64,000 nt of DNA. Origin: Shinisaurus crocodilurus. Lineage: Eukaryota; Chordata; Lepidosauria; Squamata; Shinisauridae. The notes under the pieces were generated by a model. That model did not search any database. It was given only the letters and a program-made list of their open reading frames with translations, and was not told where the DNA came from. Below, one piece after another: positions 49,801-59,051 of the stretch (positions are counted from its first letter, which is position 1; the number at the start of each line of letters is the position of its first letter). The stretch is taken from the NCBI GenBank assembly GCA_021292165.1, contig CM037876.1:116007379-116071378 (forward strand). The letters run 5' to 3'. Both the position numbers and the translations under genes were made by a program.

Positions 49801-50950
49801 ATTCTGGGCTTCCTACTGGCCTGTGGCTTACTCTGGCTCACCTTGTCTGAGTGTGGAAAGCTAAGCAGGATCAAGCCTGGTTGTTACTTAGATGGGAGAC
49901 CCCTCCTCTAGTTTCCTGCATTGAGCAGGGGGTTGGACTGTAGGCTCCTTCCAACTCTATGATCTATGAAATCTTGCACCCATCGACTGGCAGATAACCA
50001 CAGGTACTGGAATCTAAGCCTTCCTTATCTTACCAGGATTATCCACTGAACGCATGATGATTTTATGCTCATATTTTATACCCTTCAGCTACATCAGTTT
50101 GCAATATTTCAACTCTCAAATTATTAATATTCATGTCTGCATCAATATGCTGTATCAGACAGTACGGACATTTTCCAACTTGTGGAAAAACACTAAATAA
50201 ATAATCACTATCCATTGTTTCTGGAAACTTGATAGAGCCTGACCTTATGTTTATTTGGAAGTAAGGCCTACTTTCTTTAAAAGGACTTGATTTCAAATAA
50301 ATGTGCACAGAATTGCAACCTTGGCTTTCAGGTAAGTGACTGTGCTCAGTATCCTTGCAAGTTTACAGAGAGCCAAATATATCCGTCTCTTGCCTAAGCA
50401 AACATAATTCTGTAGTGCAAAAAGGTATTTGCGCTACATGGTCAAAATTTTGGATTCTGCTCCTAAGTTAAAGTTTCTATTTAGTTGCAAGCCAATATGA
50501 TTGTTAGTATGCAACAAGCTAGTATGCATGCTGGTTCAAGAAACCAGCATTAATTTCAAAATAGAAAATTTGATTTAAACATTACTTTTCCTTGGATTTT
50601 AATGAAGCCACCATATAGAAAACTCTAGTTCCAGAATACCAGGGCAGAAATAGCTGAAGGGGAATCAAAAAGACCGGTCAACAAGACCAGTCAGCCAAGA
50701 CTGTCTGGTAGAGATAAAAACTACGTGTCTGGCATCCCCATTCTGGGCAACTGCAGCAGCAGGGGACTAGGAGCAGTGGACACGAGCTCTTGCCAAGAAA
50801 TGGAGGAGGATGCCAGGATTGCCTTCCTTAACCACTGCAGCTGAAGAAACCTCTGCCGCAGAGGTGCACAACCTTTTGGCCCAAGCTCCGCATGTGATGC
50901 TGGCTAGGGGGTTGGGATCACATGAATGTGTGCACACATGTACAAATACA

Positions 50951-50986
<36 letters not shown>

Positions 50987-53900
50987 ACTGATACAGATTG
51001 CTCTTTCCTCACTGCTAGAAATGGTGGTGAAAGAGCGATCTGTATGAGGATCTCTGGGGGAGGGAGTGGAGAGTACTGGCAGTGGCAAAGTTGGTGTGTG
51101 TGCACGTGTGAATTTGGCAGTGGTGGGGGTACCTTTGAGGGCCCACAGTAAAAACCTTTGACCCCAGGCTGCAGGTTGTACACTCCTGCTCTGCAGCACT
51201 GGTGTGTCTACTGCTGGATCAGCTGGACTGATCCATGGTGTATTTTTATTGCAAACCCTTTCAAGCAACATGGGGCTACTTAGAATCATAGAATAGTAGA
51301 GCTGGAAGGGGCCTATAAGGCCATCGAGCCCAACCCCCTACTCAATGCAGGAAAACAGATGTGGGCAGCCCAGGCAGTCACCCATCCAAGCGCTGACCCA
51401 GCTCATACCTGCTTAGCTTCAACATGTGGCCTGCATTATGTGCTCTCGACGCCACAAGCAGGTTATACACTTCAAAACTGCTGCTAGTTGTCCTGAGCCC
51501 TCAGAATAGGGCAGGATATAAATCAGAATACATAAATTAGGCAAGGAGATCAAGTCAGGTCAGACAGTCCATTACTGTCAAACCAGAGCAGGAATTCTCT
51601 AACATTTCAGTATTGGCATTTCCCAGTCTGTTACCCAAGAAACTTTAACCAGAGTCCTGGAGACTGAATCAGAGTTGAAAAGCACACACTTTGCCACTGA
51701 GTTACATACAGCTTTCTCCTCATGTGACCCATACATTTCGGCTCCCTTTTAACCACTTGATACATTTTTACAGATTTCAGCTGAAGAGTTTATAAAACCA
51801 TGTCTGCCAAGTACAAATTTAGTGGTAAACTTACTAAATGTAGGCTGTGTTTCAGCAGCTGTCTTTAAGTTGGTAAATGAAGAATTATTTGTAATGCTGC
51901 TGCCATTCGAAAGTCCACCTAAAGGCTTAGTTCCGGTGCCATTGCCAAAGCCAGAAAATCCACCAACTCCGGAAGGTAAAACGAAACCTTTAAACCCTTT
52001 AAAAGCTCCACCACTCTCAGACTGAAAGAGAATATAAATAAATTGTTCCCTCTCACTTTATAGCTCAAGTGACTTCAAGCCCCTTGCACGTTTACTCAGT
52101 CTCAACAGTTCCACTGAATTACTCCCAAACAAGCACCACACAGAATTTTCTTATTGTTATTATGATTCACACCAGCTGCGTTCACATGTAACAATAAGCC
52201 AGAATATCCTGCCTTATTAGTCACGAGTAGTATGTTAATGCAAGCTGCCCAACTGCTCCCACTTGACTCCTCCCACCAGCAGGAGTGGCTAAAGTAACCA
52301 GAATCTAACCAGAAGGGAAAAGCTTAACATTACTGGGATACCTGGCTTGTCACTCCCAAATAAGCCAGGAATTAGAAACCAACTACAACCCCAGGCTTGT
52401 TGCTGCACATCTTTGTGCACATGCACATGTGAATTTGCATGTGTACAGGGGGGCTTTAATCAGAGGTATGGTAGGCAGATACCTTAGGTTAAGCTTTCTC
52501 AACCCAGTGCCCTCTAGATATTTTGGACTTCAACCTGTCAACCCCAGCCAGCATGGCTAAAGGTCAGGAATTCTGGGACTTGTAGTCCAAAACATCTGGA
52601 GGACACAAGGTTGAGGAAGGCTGCCTTAGCTGATGGTGGTGGATCTAGCCAATGGAGGCCTTAGGTGATCCAGGCAATGGAGGCATTTACCCAAGCCCTA
52701 ACATCCAATTCGTAGCACTGGGCAAACGTAGATGGCTTCAACCACATTGTGACACAACACAGGGATTGGGACTCCTCAGAGGCAGGCTGTGGAAGCAGGG
52801 ATTGCTCTGGTTGAATGATTCTGTACAGTGTGCTGCAGTGGCAGACCATCAAATTCGTAACAGAGATGTATTGTATTCACCACTCAGGCCAAGAAGTGCT
52901 GTGAAGAGACAGCAAACCCCTGTCATGGCCCTTCATAGCCAATTCAAAGGTACCCTTGTGGATTAGTTGGCTGGGTAGTGACATGGCAATGAAGCAGGGA
53001 TTTACATATTTCCCACACTCACAGGGAACAACACTTATTAATCTAATCAAGGAGAAATCAAGTTTATTCTATGGCTTCTGTGACTGTATGGTGTTTTGAG
53101 AGCCTCAACACTATTCCTGGCAGCTTTTCAGGTTGTGCTTTCCAGAACTAAAATGGATTTTTGAGCCAAGGCATTATGGTACCGTCAATTAAACCCATAG
53201 GGAACAATACACATGCCAGAGATCCAGTAAGTCTGAAGATCTTGTGTAACAGGCTTCAGATTATTCAGCAACAAGCCAGGAGTTCTGGTTTGGATGCAAC
53301 AAAGCCTTTGCTTCCTGGTTAGTTTCTGGTCACTTTAGCCACTCCCACCAGTGACAGGAGCCAAGCAGGAGTGATTGGGCAAGCGTGCACCAGCATGCTG
53401 CTCATAAACAATAAGCCAGGATTCTCTGTAATGCTGGGTTATCGTTGTGTGAACGTAGCCACTGTGTAATTGATATTCATGGTCTTTCTGTGTTTTGCTT
53501 AGTAACCTAAGCAAACGACAACCTTTCCCAATTAAAACTGACCAAATTCATTACAATAATTTTCTACAGAAATTACAGTAGAACCCCTCTCTCTTGTTCT
53601 ACATTAGAGACAGGAAATTACCTTTAACTACCAATTTTGAAAAAATAAAATCACTATTTCTGTCCACATACAAAGTCATCTTCATGTAAGAATAACTTTG
53701 CCTCCCTTACTCAAGGCTTTATCTTCTAGGGCAGCCTTCCTCAAACTGGTGCCCTCCAGATGTGTTGGACTACAACTCCTACCATCCCACTAAGCATGAC
53801 CATTGGCCACACTGACTGGGGATGATGAGTGTTGCAGTCCAATCTGGAGGGCACCAATTTGGGGAAGGGTATTCTGGGGATACATTACATCCATGCCTGT

Positions 53901-54696
53901 CTTAAGGGCAGTTCTCACACTCATATTCATCAAGTGGTAGACTGTCCATATGAATGAACCATCACTGGAAAACTATATATAGAATGTTCTTATCACCCAA
54001 CATCAATTTAAACCTTTTCAATAGTTTAAGATCCAGCTTACAATGATTAAGTACTAGGTACTGAAAAAATGTAAATGCATGTTTGAAACAACCCATATTA
54101 TGTTGGCTCATCATGAAAATGAGCTTCACAGAACACTTATTTACAGGGCAAATATCAGGAGTCATCTGTCTATAAAAAGTTGTGTGGACAAAGCCTGAGA
54201 GCTCAGAATACAGATTAATTATTCCTGAGCCACCCTGAGGATTACTTCCCCGCTTCCCACCAACAGAGAGATGAATCAGTTACTCATCAGTTACACACAG
54301 TTATTATGATTCACGCAAACCAACAGAAATAGGACATAACATAATCAAGGAATTAATTAAATAACTTGATCAAGGAAGATTAAAATGCCTGTAACCCTGT
54401 ACATACTGGCTTTTCAATAAAATAGAATAGAAACCTGGAGATCTGCTTAGGTTCTAGAAGAATAAGGCTACGAGGAAGGTAAAGACTTCAGACTAGCAAC
54501 TACCGTATTTTTCGTTCCATAAGACACACACACCCCCAAACTAGGTGGAAATGTCTGTGCGTCCTATGGAGCGAATATAGTAAAAAATATATATATATCT
54601 TTTTTTTTTTACTTTCCTCTGCTGGTCCGGAAGAGCGGAGGCCTCCTGGGCAGGGCGGGGGAAGCCACGTGATTCCCCACGGAACAGCCGATTTAA

Positions 54697-54753
<57 letters not shown>

Positions 54754-57700
54754 TTATTTATTTATTATATTTATACCCCGCCTTTTTCCTGCAAGGAACC
54801 CAAGGCGGCTTACATTATATTATCCTCCTCCTCCTCTCCAGTTTATCCTCACAACAACCCTGTGAGGTAGGTTAGGCTGAGAGTCAGCGACTGGCCCAAA
54901 GTCACCCTAGTGAGTTTATAAATATATTTATAAAATATATATTTTTTTATTTTTTTTTTACTTTCCTCTGCTGGTCTGGAAGAGCGGAGGACTCCTGGGC
55001 AGGGCGGGGAATCCCCACCTCAGCTGATTCCCCGCGGAACAGCTGATTAAAATTTTTTTATGGGGGGTACCATACGGTAAGTGCGTCTTATGGTCCGGTG
55101 CGTCTTATGGAGCAAAAAATGCGGTAGTTTAGTCTTATTAACAGGTACAACAGTGCCTTATTTTAAAAGGTAACCCAGTTTTAAACAGACTCAGTGTGCA
55201 TGTTTGGGGTAGGGCAGAGGGAAAAGGGAAAAATCAACCAACGTGTCTCCCCACTGCCCTAAACTTAGTATAGCTACCAACATGAACAGGGAAAATCCAG
55301 GCATGCAACAGCCACCGGCACGTTAAAGACTGTGATCTGGGTCCTAGAAAAGACTGGTGGAGCAAATTTGTAAAGTATTTAAGTGTTTTTGCCTGCCTCA
55401 AACTATTTTGTAGAATGCCCCCCTTTGGGGCCATTTCATACAATATGAATTTCCTAGATGCAAGTCACTTCAAACAGGGAATTGTATCTTGTATCAAACT
55501 GCTTTGGCTATTTCAATTATATACTCAGTTGTACCTGTGCATTATTTTTTAGTATTAGAGTATCTTCCACATAAGCATTGCATCTCATTGTATTTTTAGT
55601 CTGAGCAAAAATCAGAATGCTTGTTATAAAATTATGCATGTTTATGTACCTCAAACCCCACATTTCTACGCTTTGCCTTCTTAATTGCTCTGTTCTTCAA
55701 AACCTCTTCACTGGCCACTGAGAAAGTTCCCACCTGTAGAGAATGTTAGATTCTTAGATGAAACAAGACAAAACTATTCTGAAAAATAGTATACTGGATG
55801 GAATCACACGCACCACTGGGGCTTTTTAGCACCCTTCTCCTCATTACAACCCTTAACGCCGTCCCTGCCCCGCAAGTAAAAGCCGTTATTGAAGGGTGGA
55901 GGAATAACAGAGTGCAAAGAACTAGTAAGCAACTCCTCCTGGCTTCTTGCACTACCACACCAGTGTTAGTCCTACTTAGATTTGGCCCATTGAAATGAAT
56001 GGGAATAAAGTTAGTCATGGCTAACTTAAGTTCCATTCATTTCAATTGGTCTACTCGAAGTAGGACTGATATTGGATACAACCCATGTTTCTGAATTAAA
56101 TTATAAAAATTATAGCAATCTAATTCCAAAATATAATACACATTCACTATTAACACAAAAGGCTCAACATTATAAAATAAGTACCGGTAAATACAATTTA
56201 ATAATGGCATTTCAGAATGACTACTTCTGAATTATTTGTAGATAAGAATGTAAGAGCCATGCTAGATCAGTCCATCTAGTCCAGCATTCTGTTCACATAG
56301 TGGCCAACCAGTGGGCTGAGGGAAGCACACAAGTAGGACATGAGTGCAACAGAACCCTCCTGCTCATGTTCCCCTAGCATACTGCCTCTGATACTGGAGG
56401 TAGCATGGATATCATAGGGCTGTTCATTGAGCTGTCCAAAATATTCACAAAATGTATATAATACTTTATCAGTAAGTATTATTGATACCTGTTTGACCCT
56501 CAAAGGGAGGGTCAAACAGGTCAAATAATTATCCGCTAGTTGTAACAGAAGAAGTACTTATAGCAATTTTGAAAATTTCTCATTTCATAAGCATAAACAT
56601 AACAGGTTTTTCAAACAATGACATTAATTCTAAACTACTGCAGTGTATTGCTATAGGAATGATGTGCAAATATAGATGTGATTATTCCAGAGATTGAACC
56701 ATTGGTTTTAGCTTTTATGCTGAAACTGCAAAAGGGCTATACATTTTTTTACAAAAAATAAAATGGAACAGAATATGATCAGCAGCTATAAAGGACAAAG
56801 CCAGGTTTTATTATGTGTAATTCTGGTTGTAACAGAAGGCTGTGGGTGCCTGCTCCTAAATGGAAAGCATGTGTACAGCTGGAAGCCTTCACTCCTCCCT
56901 TTGCTAAATAACTCACTGTGTCATAGGGTCATATAAAATATAGGCTGTGAGTTAAACAAGACATTCTTGGCTTCATATAATATTTGACAGCAGTTAAGCA
57001 GGTGGTCAACTGACTCATGTGATGAGGAAAATTTTCTATTTTCAAAATACATTGTTTCATAAAGTTACAGAGCAATCATAAACATGTTTACTCAGAAGCA
57101 AGCCCCACTTTGTTCAATGGGGCTTACTCCTAGTAAGCGTGTTTAAGATTGCAGTCACAACAATGCAATGAATGGATACACCATCAGACAAACTGGCAAC
57201 ATAACTTTTCAGGTGACTAGCCCTAGGTGCATGTTCTGCACAGCTCTTTGAACGTGTTAAAATTAGAATATTAATACTTTTCAATGCCTTAATTTAAAAA
57301 AATGTAAACAGTATAAGGGAAATGTATATTATTGAGCTGTCATGTCTTAAAATATGTCCAAGTATTAAAATAATAATTTCCATGTAAAGGTTTGAATTTG
57401 TTTGAATGCAACATTAAACATTAACAGTGCAAACCCTAGGCATGCCTACTCAGAAGTAAATTCCATTGAGCTCAATTAGTCTTATTCCCAGGTAAGCATG
57501 TGTAGGATTGCAGCCTAAGTGTGCTTCACTGAATCCCTGCATCCCCCCCCCCCCCATCAAATATTTTAGTACAGCTATTTTTGGTGTTAGGGAAACTTTT
57601 GAGATATTTATACAGTATGTAAGATTAACACGGGGTACTTTTAAAAGGCTTTGTTTGAATTAAATATGCTTAATCAGACCCCAACTGATTTAGGGCAGTA

Positions 57701-58577
57701 GAACATTAGAACATTTTCCAGTTCAAAGTTTTGCAGAAAGCCCACACCACGGCCTGAGATATCAATCAACTCACAGGTAAAAATGAATACATTCATGAAG
57801 TTCATATGTGGCTCATCTGGAAAGTCAAAGGCAAAATCTACACTGATTTTAATGGCACTAGATATCACCTACGGCCTTTGTGATGAAATGGCAAGTTTTC
57901 CAACCCAATAAAAATAGACATATGGAAGTGTAACTAGTAGCTGATAAGCAGAACTAGAAACAATCCTGGTTATTGACATTTTAAATTATTTTGAAGAATA
58001 CATTAAATCTGCAAAGTTTTAAATCAGAATGGATAATTTGTAGAGACTTAGTCCATGTAAAAAGCTATTTTGACTGGTCAAATATCTGTGAAGAGTTGTA
58101 TAGAGTTGCGAAGAGGCCACAACCAAAAAGCCTAGCACCAAACACATGCAAGGAGTTTTAGGACAGTTTTCTCTGTTTAACTGATTTGACAAAATGACTA
58201 GATCAATGGTCTTCGCTTTCACTACACAAAACAACTGAACTTTGACACTACAAGTGCTATACAGAGTATATGAATGTAAGTTCCCCCCCACCCCACCCCA
58301 TGAGCAGCTTTGTCCTAGGCTCTTTGAAAGTATAAGAAAAGAAGAATTGGCTGACACAGCACAATTTGTTATTAAGGCTTATGGCTTAGCCATACAGCAC
58401 TAATGTACTAACAATGCATTATAATTTATACTTCTGAGACCTGCCTATTTATTCTGTTAGCAATGGTTTCAAATTTTATTGCTAATAAAAGCAACTAGCA
58501 TTATTTACCTCCTCAGTTTCTTCTTCTTGATCCCAGTTCCTGTCAGTCAGCTCCTTCTCTGCCACTCTCTTAGCCAT
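36539..58577 (-). CDS. NUP50: NUP50 nucleoporin (Npap60), complete coding sequence in seven exons
   Basis: Exons (minus, in order): 58577-58509, 55733-55650, 52021-51835, 42284-41631, 40173-40095, 39426-39308, 36741-36539. Total 1395 nt, 464 residues plus TAA (human 468); all phases join. NUP50 sits at the nuclear basket and helps importin alpha/beta cargo release with Ran. Seen: N-terminal [20 protein letters not shown] and a basic KKAKRRN at about 42-48 (importin-alpha-binding region of the family); FG or FxFG-type dipeptides at F76-G77, F228-G229 and F301-G302; a conserved [19 protein letters not shown] block at about 160-178; a Ser/Lys/Glu-rich middle; and a C-terminal Ran-binding (RanBD1) domain from about 336, with [20 protein letters not shown] and [15 protein letters not shown]. 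The start is the conserved MAKR Met. Introns 2, 3 and 6 carry large mobile elements. Upstream noncoding exon(s) and promoter lie beyond 58590, not identified. Confidence 0.96.
37358..39167. mobile_element. TIR element with 12-unit minisatellite core, in NUP50 intron 6
   Basis: Terminal inverted repeats CCGTATTTTTCGCTCCATAA at the left and its exact complement ending AAAATACGG at the right (39140-39167). Each end region can also fold on itself (GTGCGTC...TGGAGCG pairs at 37366-37440). The interior (37445-39100) is 12 tandem units of 125-150 bp. Each unit has CTCTGCTGGTCCGGAAGAGC, then GGAGGACTCCTGGGCAGGG, then CCCCCGCCTCTCAGCTGATT, then a GGAACAGCTGATT end and a variable A/T and ATT-repeat spacer. 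No transposase; non-autonomous. It fills most of a 2.6-kb intron. Confidence 0.9.
37724..39000 (+). repeat. Three-unit higher-order repeat inside the TIR element
   Basis: Units starting near 37724, 37873, 38010 / 38154, 38299, 38441 / 38582, 38729, 38876 follow a repeating order of variants: CCCGGGCAGGGTGGGGGA, then a TTCTGCTGG form with GGGCRGGAG, then GGGTGAGGGAAG. The period of the triplet is about 430 bp, repeated three times, with spacer types co-varying. Confidence 0.85.
39308..39426 (-). CDS. NUP50: NUP50 coding exon 6 (RanBD)
   Basis: 119 nt: [18 protein letters not shown] then [20 protein letters not shown]. Acceptor TTTTTTCAG, donor GTATGT. First half of the Ran-binding domain. Confidence 0.94.
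39427..40094. other. NUP50 intron 5, no element recognised
   Basis: AT-rich intron sequence with ordinary splice ends; no repeat or embedded gene seen. Confidence 0.5.
40095..40173 (-). CDS. NUP50: NUP50 coding exon 5
   Basis: 79 nt: [20 protein letters not shown] then DAFYSKK. Acceptor CCTTGCAG. The donor is AAGAA|GTGGGT, an unusual match to the consensus, but protein homology and phase require it. Confidence 0.92.
40290..40690 (+). mobile_element. L2-type LINE 3' end in NUP50 intron 4
   Basis: Sense features on the + strand: AGGGCCTTCTCTGTGGCGGC, GGAACTCCCTCCC, GGCTGTTCAGGCGGG, an AT-rich UTR, then GGTGGCCGGGTGACCGGCC and an AATAAATA tail. No RT-coding part. Confidence 0.75.
41491..41785 (+). 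repeat. Donor copy of the NUP50 exon 4/intron 4 duplication
   Basis: The genomic segment from intron 4 (GTCCCAACTAATTAGAG) through the splice donor into exon 4 (to CACACCAGAG). The second copy at 43151-43444 differs at only four sites: two substitutions, a 2-base deletion and a 1-base insertion. Confidence 0.97.
41631..42284 (-). CDS. NUP50: NUP50 coding exon 4 (large FG exon)
   Basis: 654 nt, residues 114-331. Carries the conserved [19 protein letters not shown] and [17 protein letters not shown] stretch and the FG dipeptides at 228 and 301. Acceptor TTTCTGATAG, donor GTAAAC (41625-41630). Its 3' part with the donor is duplicated at 43151-43444. Confidence 0.95.
42488..42600 (+). repeat. 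Left inverted terminal repeat of DIRS B (deleted)
   Basis: GAACAGGTTGCTTACCTGTA, then CCCCTCCCCCACCGTCC and GCCCACTTCTTCAGTTC, mirrored at 48940-49020. The section equivalent to 49020-49075 is missing here. Confidence 0.8.
42745..42830 (-). repeat. Internal complementary region of DIRS B
   Basis: GATGACCACTCGAAGAACCA, TTTACAGGTAAGCAACCTG and TTCTTCTTCGTGGTCTC join complements of the left and right ends of the element without interruption. Confidence 0.8.
42812..43740 (-). pseudogene. DIRS B tyrosine recombinase, split by a NUP50 segment
   Basis: The 3' part (43150-42812) reads [20 protein letters not shown] and then the catalytic boxes AHSTRTVS (HxxR intact, unlike DIRS A) and [16 protein letters not shown] with the nucleophile Tyr. 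The 5' part (about 43610-43445) reads [14 protein letters not shown] to LIERTL. The two were once joined by about three codons (DIRS A has TLHCLDVR); these are lost and replaced by 294 bp of NUP50. The N-terminal catalytic Arg box is lost to frameshifts upstream of about 43610. SAM-like remnants ([15 protein letters not shown]) lie at 44035-44409. Confidence 0.8.
43151..43444 (+). repeat. Duplicated NUP50 exon 4/intron 4 segment inside DIRS B
   Basis: 294 bp about 98.6% identical to 41491-41785 and in the same orientation. It carries about 139 bp of intron 4, the GTAAAC donor (complement at 43284-43289) and about 155 bp of exon 4. Left joint AACGTCC and right joint CCAGAGAGTCC show 2-4 bp of shared sequence with the donor flanks. 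There is no target duplication, and about 9 bp of the recombinase are missing. Confidence 0.95.
43749..43888. mobile_element. Nearly perfect palindromic hAT MITE with 8-bp TSD
   Basis: 140 bp: CAGTGTTCTCCAACCTTGGG and onwards is mirrored exactly by its complement to the end, around the centre GTGTAGCTACGC. It is flanked by identical ATCTAGCG (43741-43748 and 43889-43896), the 8-bp duplication expected of hAT. The first 16 bp equal the termini of the element at 21279-25246. Confidence 0.95.
43897..46450 (-). pseudogene. DIRS B reverse transcriptase / RNase H, broken, active-site change
   Basis: RT fragments (46373-45838) include [33 protein letters not shown] and [10 protein letters not shown] (about 46024-46038), where the second Asp of the YLDD pair is Asn. 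[13 protein letters not shown] continues toward RNase H, with [12 protein letters not shown] at about 45720. The frame is then split by the LTR at 45595-45055 and resumes as [13 protein letters not shown]. An [12 protein letters not shown] part lies near 44780. Frameshifts are frequent. DIRS A keeps the DD pair, so the Asn is a lesion of this copy. Confidence 0.75.
45055..45595 (-). mobile_element. Solo LTR, 541 bp, inserted in DIRS B RNase H
   Basis: On the minus strand it starts TGTTGGGAG and ends TTTCAACA, with TGTTG/CAACA inverted ends and a TATATAG box near 45330. Flanks read CCACG and CCACC, a 5-bp duplication with one change. The DIRS RNase H frame resumes on each side. No internal region is present; LTR class not assigned. 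Confidence 0.7.
46698..48761 (-). pseudogene. DIRS B Gag
   Basis: Met at 48761 begins [16 protein letters not shown], then [11 protein letters not shown] and CPHC (the Cys/His cluster shared with DIRS A), then a Ser/Pro-rich stretch to 48036. The frame is lost and continues at 47699-47112 with [34 protein letters not shown] and [19 protein letters not shown]. It is shifted again at 47069-46698 with [16 protein letters not shown] and a Pro/Arg/Gln-rich tail. Gag packages the element RNA. At least two frameshifts. Confidence 0.75.
48900..49100 (-). repeat. Right inverted terminal repeat of DIRS B
   Basis: GAACTGAAGAAGTGGGCGGG, GGACGGTGGGGGAGGGG and GATGCACAGAGACCATGAAG. The complement of its end lies in the internal complementary region (about 42805). 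Confidence 0.8.
49101..49818. other. NUP50 intron 3 sequence right of DIRS B
   Basis: No gene or clear repeat seen. Confidence 0.45.
49819..49973 (+). mobile_element. 5S-rRNA-derived SINE with CR1 tail, copy 3
   Basis: GGAAAGCTAAGCAGGATCAA then TTACTTAGATGGGAGACC and the CR1-type tail. Part of the tail (CTCGATAGCCTTG) is missing. End ATGATCTATGAAATC. Confidence 0.85.
50952..50984 (+). repeat. (AC)n microsatellite
   Basis: A run of 16 AC units in intron 3. The region 49974-50950 and 50985-51281 shows no gene. Confidence 0.95.
51282..51440 (-). mobile_element. 5S-derived SINE with CR1 tail, minus, diverged subfamily
   Basis: On the minus strand: GAAGCTAAGCAGGTATGAGC, then GCTTGGATGGGTGACTGCC, then the CR1-type end GGGGGTTGGGCTCGATGGCC with TCTATGATTCTA. 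A different 5S-derived head from copies 1-3. Confidence 0.75.
51835..52021 (-). CDS. NUP50: NUP50 coding exon 3
   Basis: 187 nt: [18 protein letters not shown] then the FSGFGNG FG motif and [14 protein letters not shown]. Acceptor CTCTTTCAG, donor GTAAGT. It ends one base into a Ser codon that exon 4 completes. Confidence 0.94.
52180..52390. repeat. Dispersed repeat (ACAATAAGCCAG family), copy 1
   Basis: GTTCACATGTAACAATAAGCC at the left, with GGAGTGGCTAAAGTAACCAG and a reversed CCTGGCTTGT near the right. The reverse-complement relationship with 53270-53462 suggests a foldback DNA transposon. Confidence 0.5.
52491..52623. mobile_element. hAT-type foldback MITE
   Basis: TTTCTCAACCCAGTGCCCTC is mirrored by AGGACACAAGGTTGAGGAA. 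Flanks CCTTAGGT and CCTTAGCT form an 8-bp duplication with one change. Confidence 0.8.
53270..53462. repeat. Dispersed repeat (ACAATAAGCCAG family), copy 2
   Basis: CAACAAGCCAGGAG at the left and ACAATAAGCCAGGATTC then TGTGTGAACG at the right, with CTTTAGCCACTCCCACCAG in the middle, the complement of the middle of 52180-52390. Confidence 0.5.
53731..53870. mobile_element. hAT-type foldback MITE
   Basis: CCTTCCTCAAACTGGTGCCC and GGACTACAACTCC on the left; inverted GGAGGGCACCAATTTGGGG on the right. Confidence 0.75.
54502..55125. mobile_element. Second TIR element of the intron 6 family, two core units, in NUP50 intron 2
   Basis: Ends ACCGTATTTTTCGTTCCA and, inverted, TGGAGCAAAAAATGCGGT, with TA on both outer flanks. 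It has the same subterminal AACTAGGTGGAAATGTCTGT and the same core unit (CTCTGCTGGTCCGGAAGAGC) at about 54616 and 54967, but only two units. Between them are an AAT microsatellite (54689-54752) and a reversed SINE. Confidence 0.9.
54747..54913 (-). mobile_element. tRNA-derived SINE tail, minus strand, nested in the TIR element
   Basis: TTATACCCCGCCTTTTTCC, GCAAGGAACCCAAGGCGG and CACAACAACCCTGTGAGGTA are the complement of the 3' half of the SINE at 59052. The tRNA-like head is missing. Confidence 0.85.
55650..55733 (-). CDS. NUP50: NUP50 coding exon 2
   Basis: 84 nt, 28 codons: [20 protein letters not shown] then KRRNVGFE. Acceptor CTCTACAG, donor GTACAT. Supplies the basic KKAKRR segment. 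Confidence 0.94.
55975..56085. repeat. Palindromic repeat (CCATTCATTTCAATTGGTC family)
   Basis: TTGAAATGAATGGGA and GTTAGTCATGGCTAAC are mirrored by TAAGTTCCATTCATTTCAA around the centre. Similar short foldbacks occur at 4590-4660, 6300-6420, 57055-57160 and 57425-57525. Confidence 0.65.
56252..56405 (-). mobile_element. CR1 (L3-like) 3' terminus, minus strand
   Basis: Matches the terminal part of 22108-22660: AGAGCCATGCTAGATCAG, TCTAGTCCAGCATTCTGTTC and GTGGCCAACCAG. Confidence 0.75.
56410..57054. other. NUP50 intron 1, no element recognised
   Basis: AT-rich; a small inverted pair GACCCTC...GAGGGTC (about 56493-56520) is the only structure seen. Confidence 0.45.
57055..57160. repeat. Palindromic foldback repeat (TTTACTCAGAAGCAAGCCCC family)
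   Basis: GTTTACTCAGAAGCAAGCCC is mirrored by GGGGCTTACTCCTAGTAAGC, with GCAATC at both ends. A second copy is at 57425-57525. Confidence 0.75.
57425..57525. repeat. Palindromic foldback repeat, second copy
   Basis: GCAAACCCTAGGCATGCCTA and CAGAAGTAAATTCC are mirrored by TATTCCCAGGTAAGCATG and TGTAGGATTGCAGCC. Confidence 0.75.
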
Positions 58578-58589
58578 TTTATAGCACTA
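58509..58589 (-). CDS. NUP50: NUP50 coding exon 1
   Basis: 69 coding nt (58577-58509) encode [20 protein letters not shown] and TEE; the donor GTAAAT follows. Twelve untranslated nt precede the ATG back to an acceptor (TTTCATCACAG at 58590) whose pyrimidine tract is a GTTT microsatellite, so a separate 5' UTR exon must lie upstream. Confidence 0.93.
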
Positions 58590-58597
58590 CTGTGATG

Positions 58598-58626
58598 AAA
58601 CAAACAAACAAACAAACAAACAAACA
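58598..58626 (-). repeat. (AAAC)n microsatellite forming the exon 1 acceptor tract
   Basis: On the gene strand it reads GTTTGTTTGTTT immediately before TTTCATCACAG and exon 1, so the microsatellite serves as the pyrimidine-rich tract. Confidence 0.85.
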
Positions 58627-59051
58627 GTAAGCAGCTGTGTGCCAGGACTAATGGCTTTTAAACAAGTGGCAAAAACAAGCAACTTACAGTGAGATACTGA
58701 TAATAACTCAGTATCCCATAACTGATAACCAAAGAACTTTTAAAAGTTAAAATGTATTAACTGCTTTATTATGAAATGCTTTAGGGTCACTATTAAGACA
58801 CAAAAAGAGTAATAAGATTTCATAAACATGACATTGTATCTTTATGAATCTCAAGGTATTACCATACCACTTCTGTCTGTCCCTTTCTCTACTGGACCAA
58901 CACAGTAATCAACACTTTTGACAGAAGAGTCATAACAGAAAAGTTTCCTAAATATCACCTAAGACCAATATAAAAATGAAATCCCCTCAACTCTGGCCGA
59001 GCTTCTTCGCTTTACACAAAACTTAGGGCTGGAAAAGGGATGAAGATAAAG

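Noticed and set aside
50952..50984. Coding low-complexity (Thr/His) region
   Set aside because: The AC repeat gives open frames on both strands by composition; no homology or splice context.
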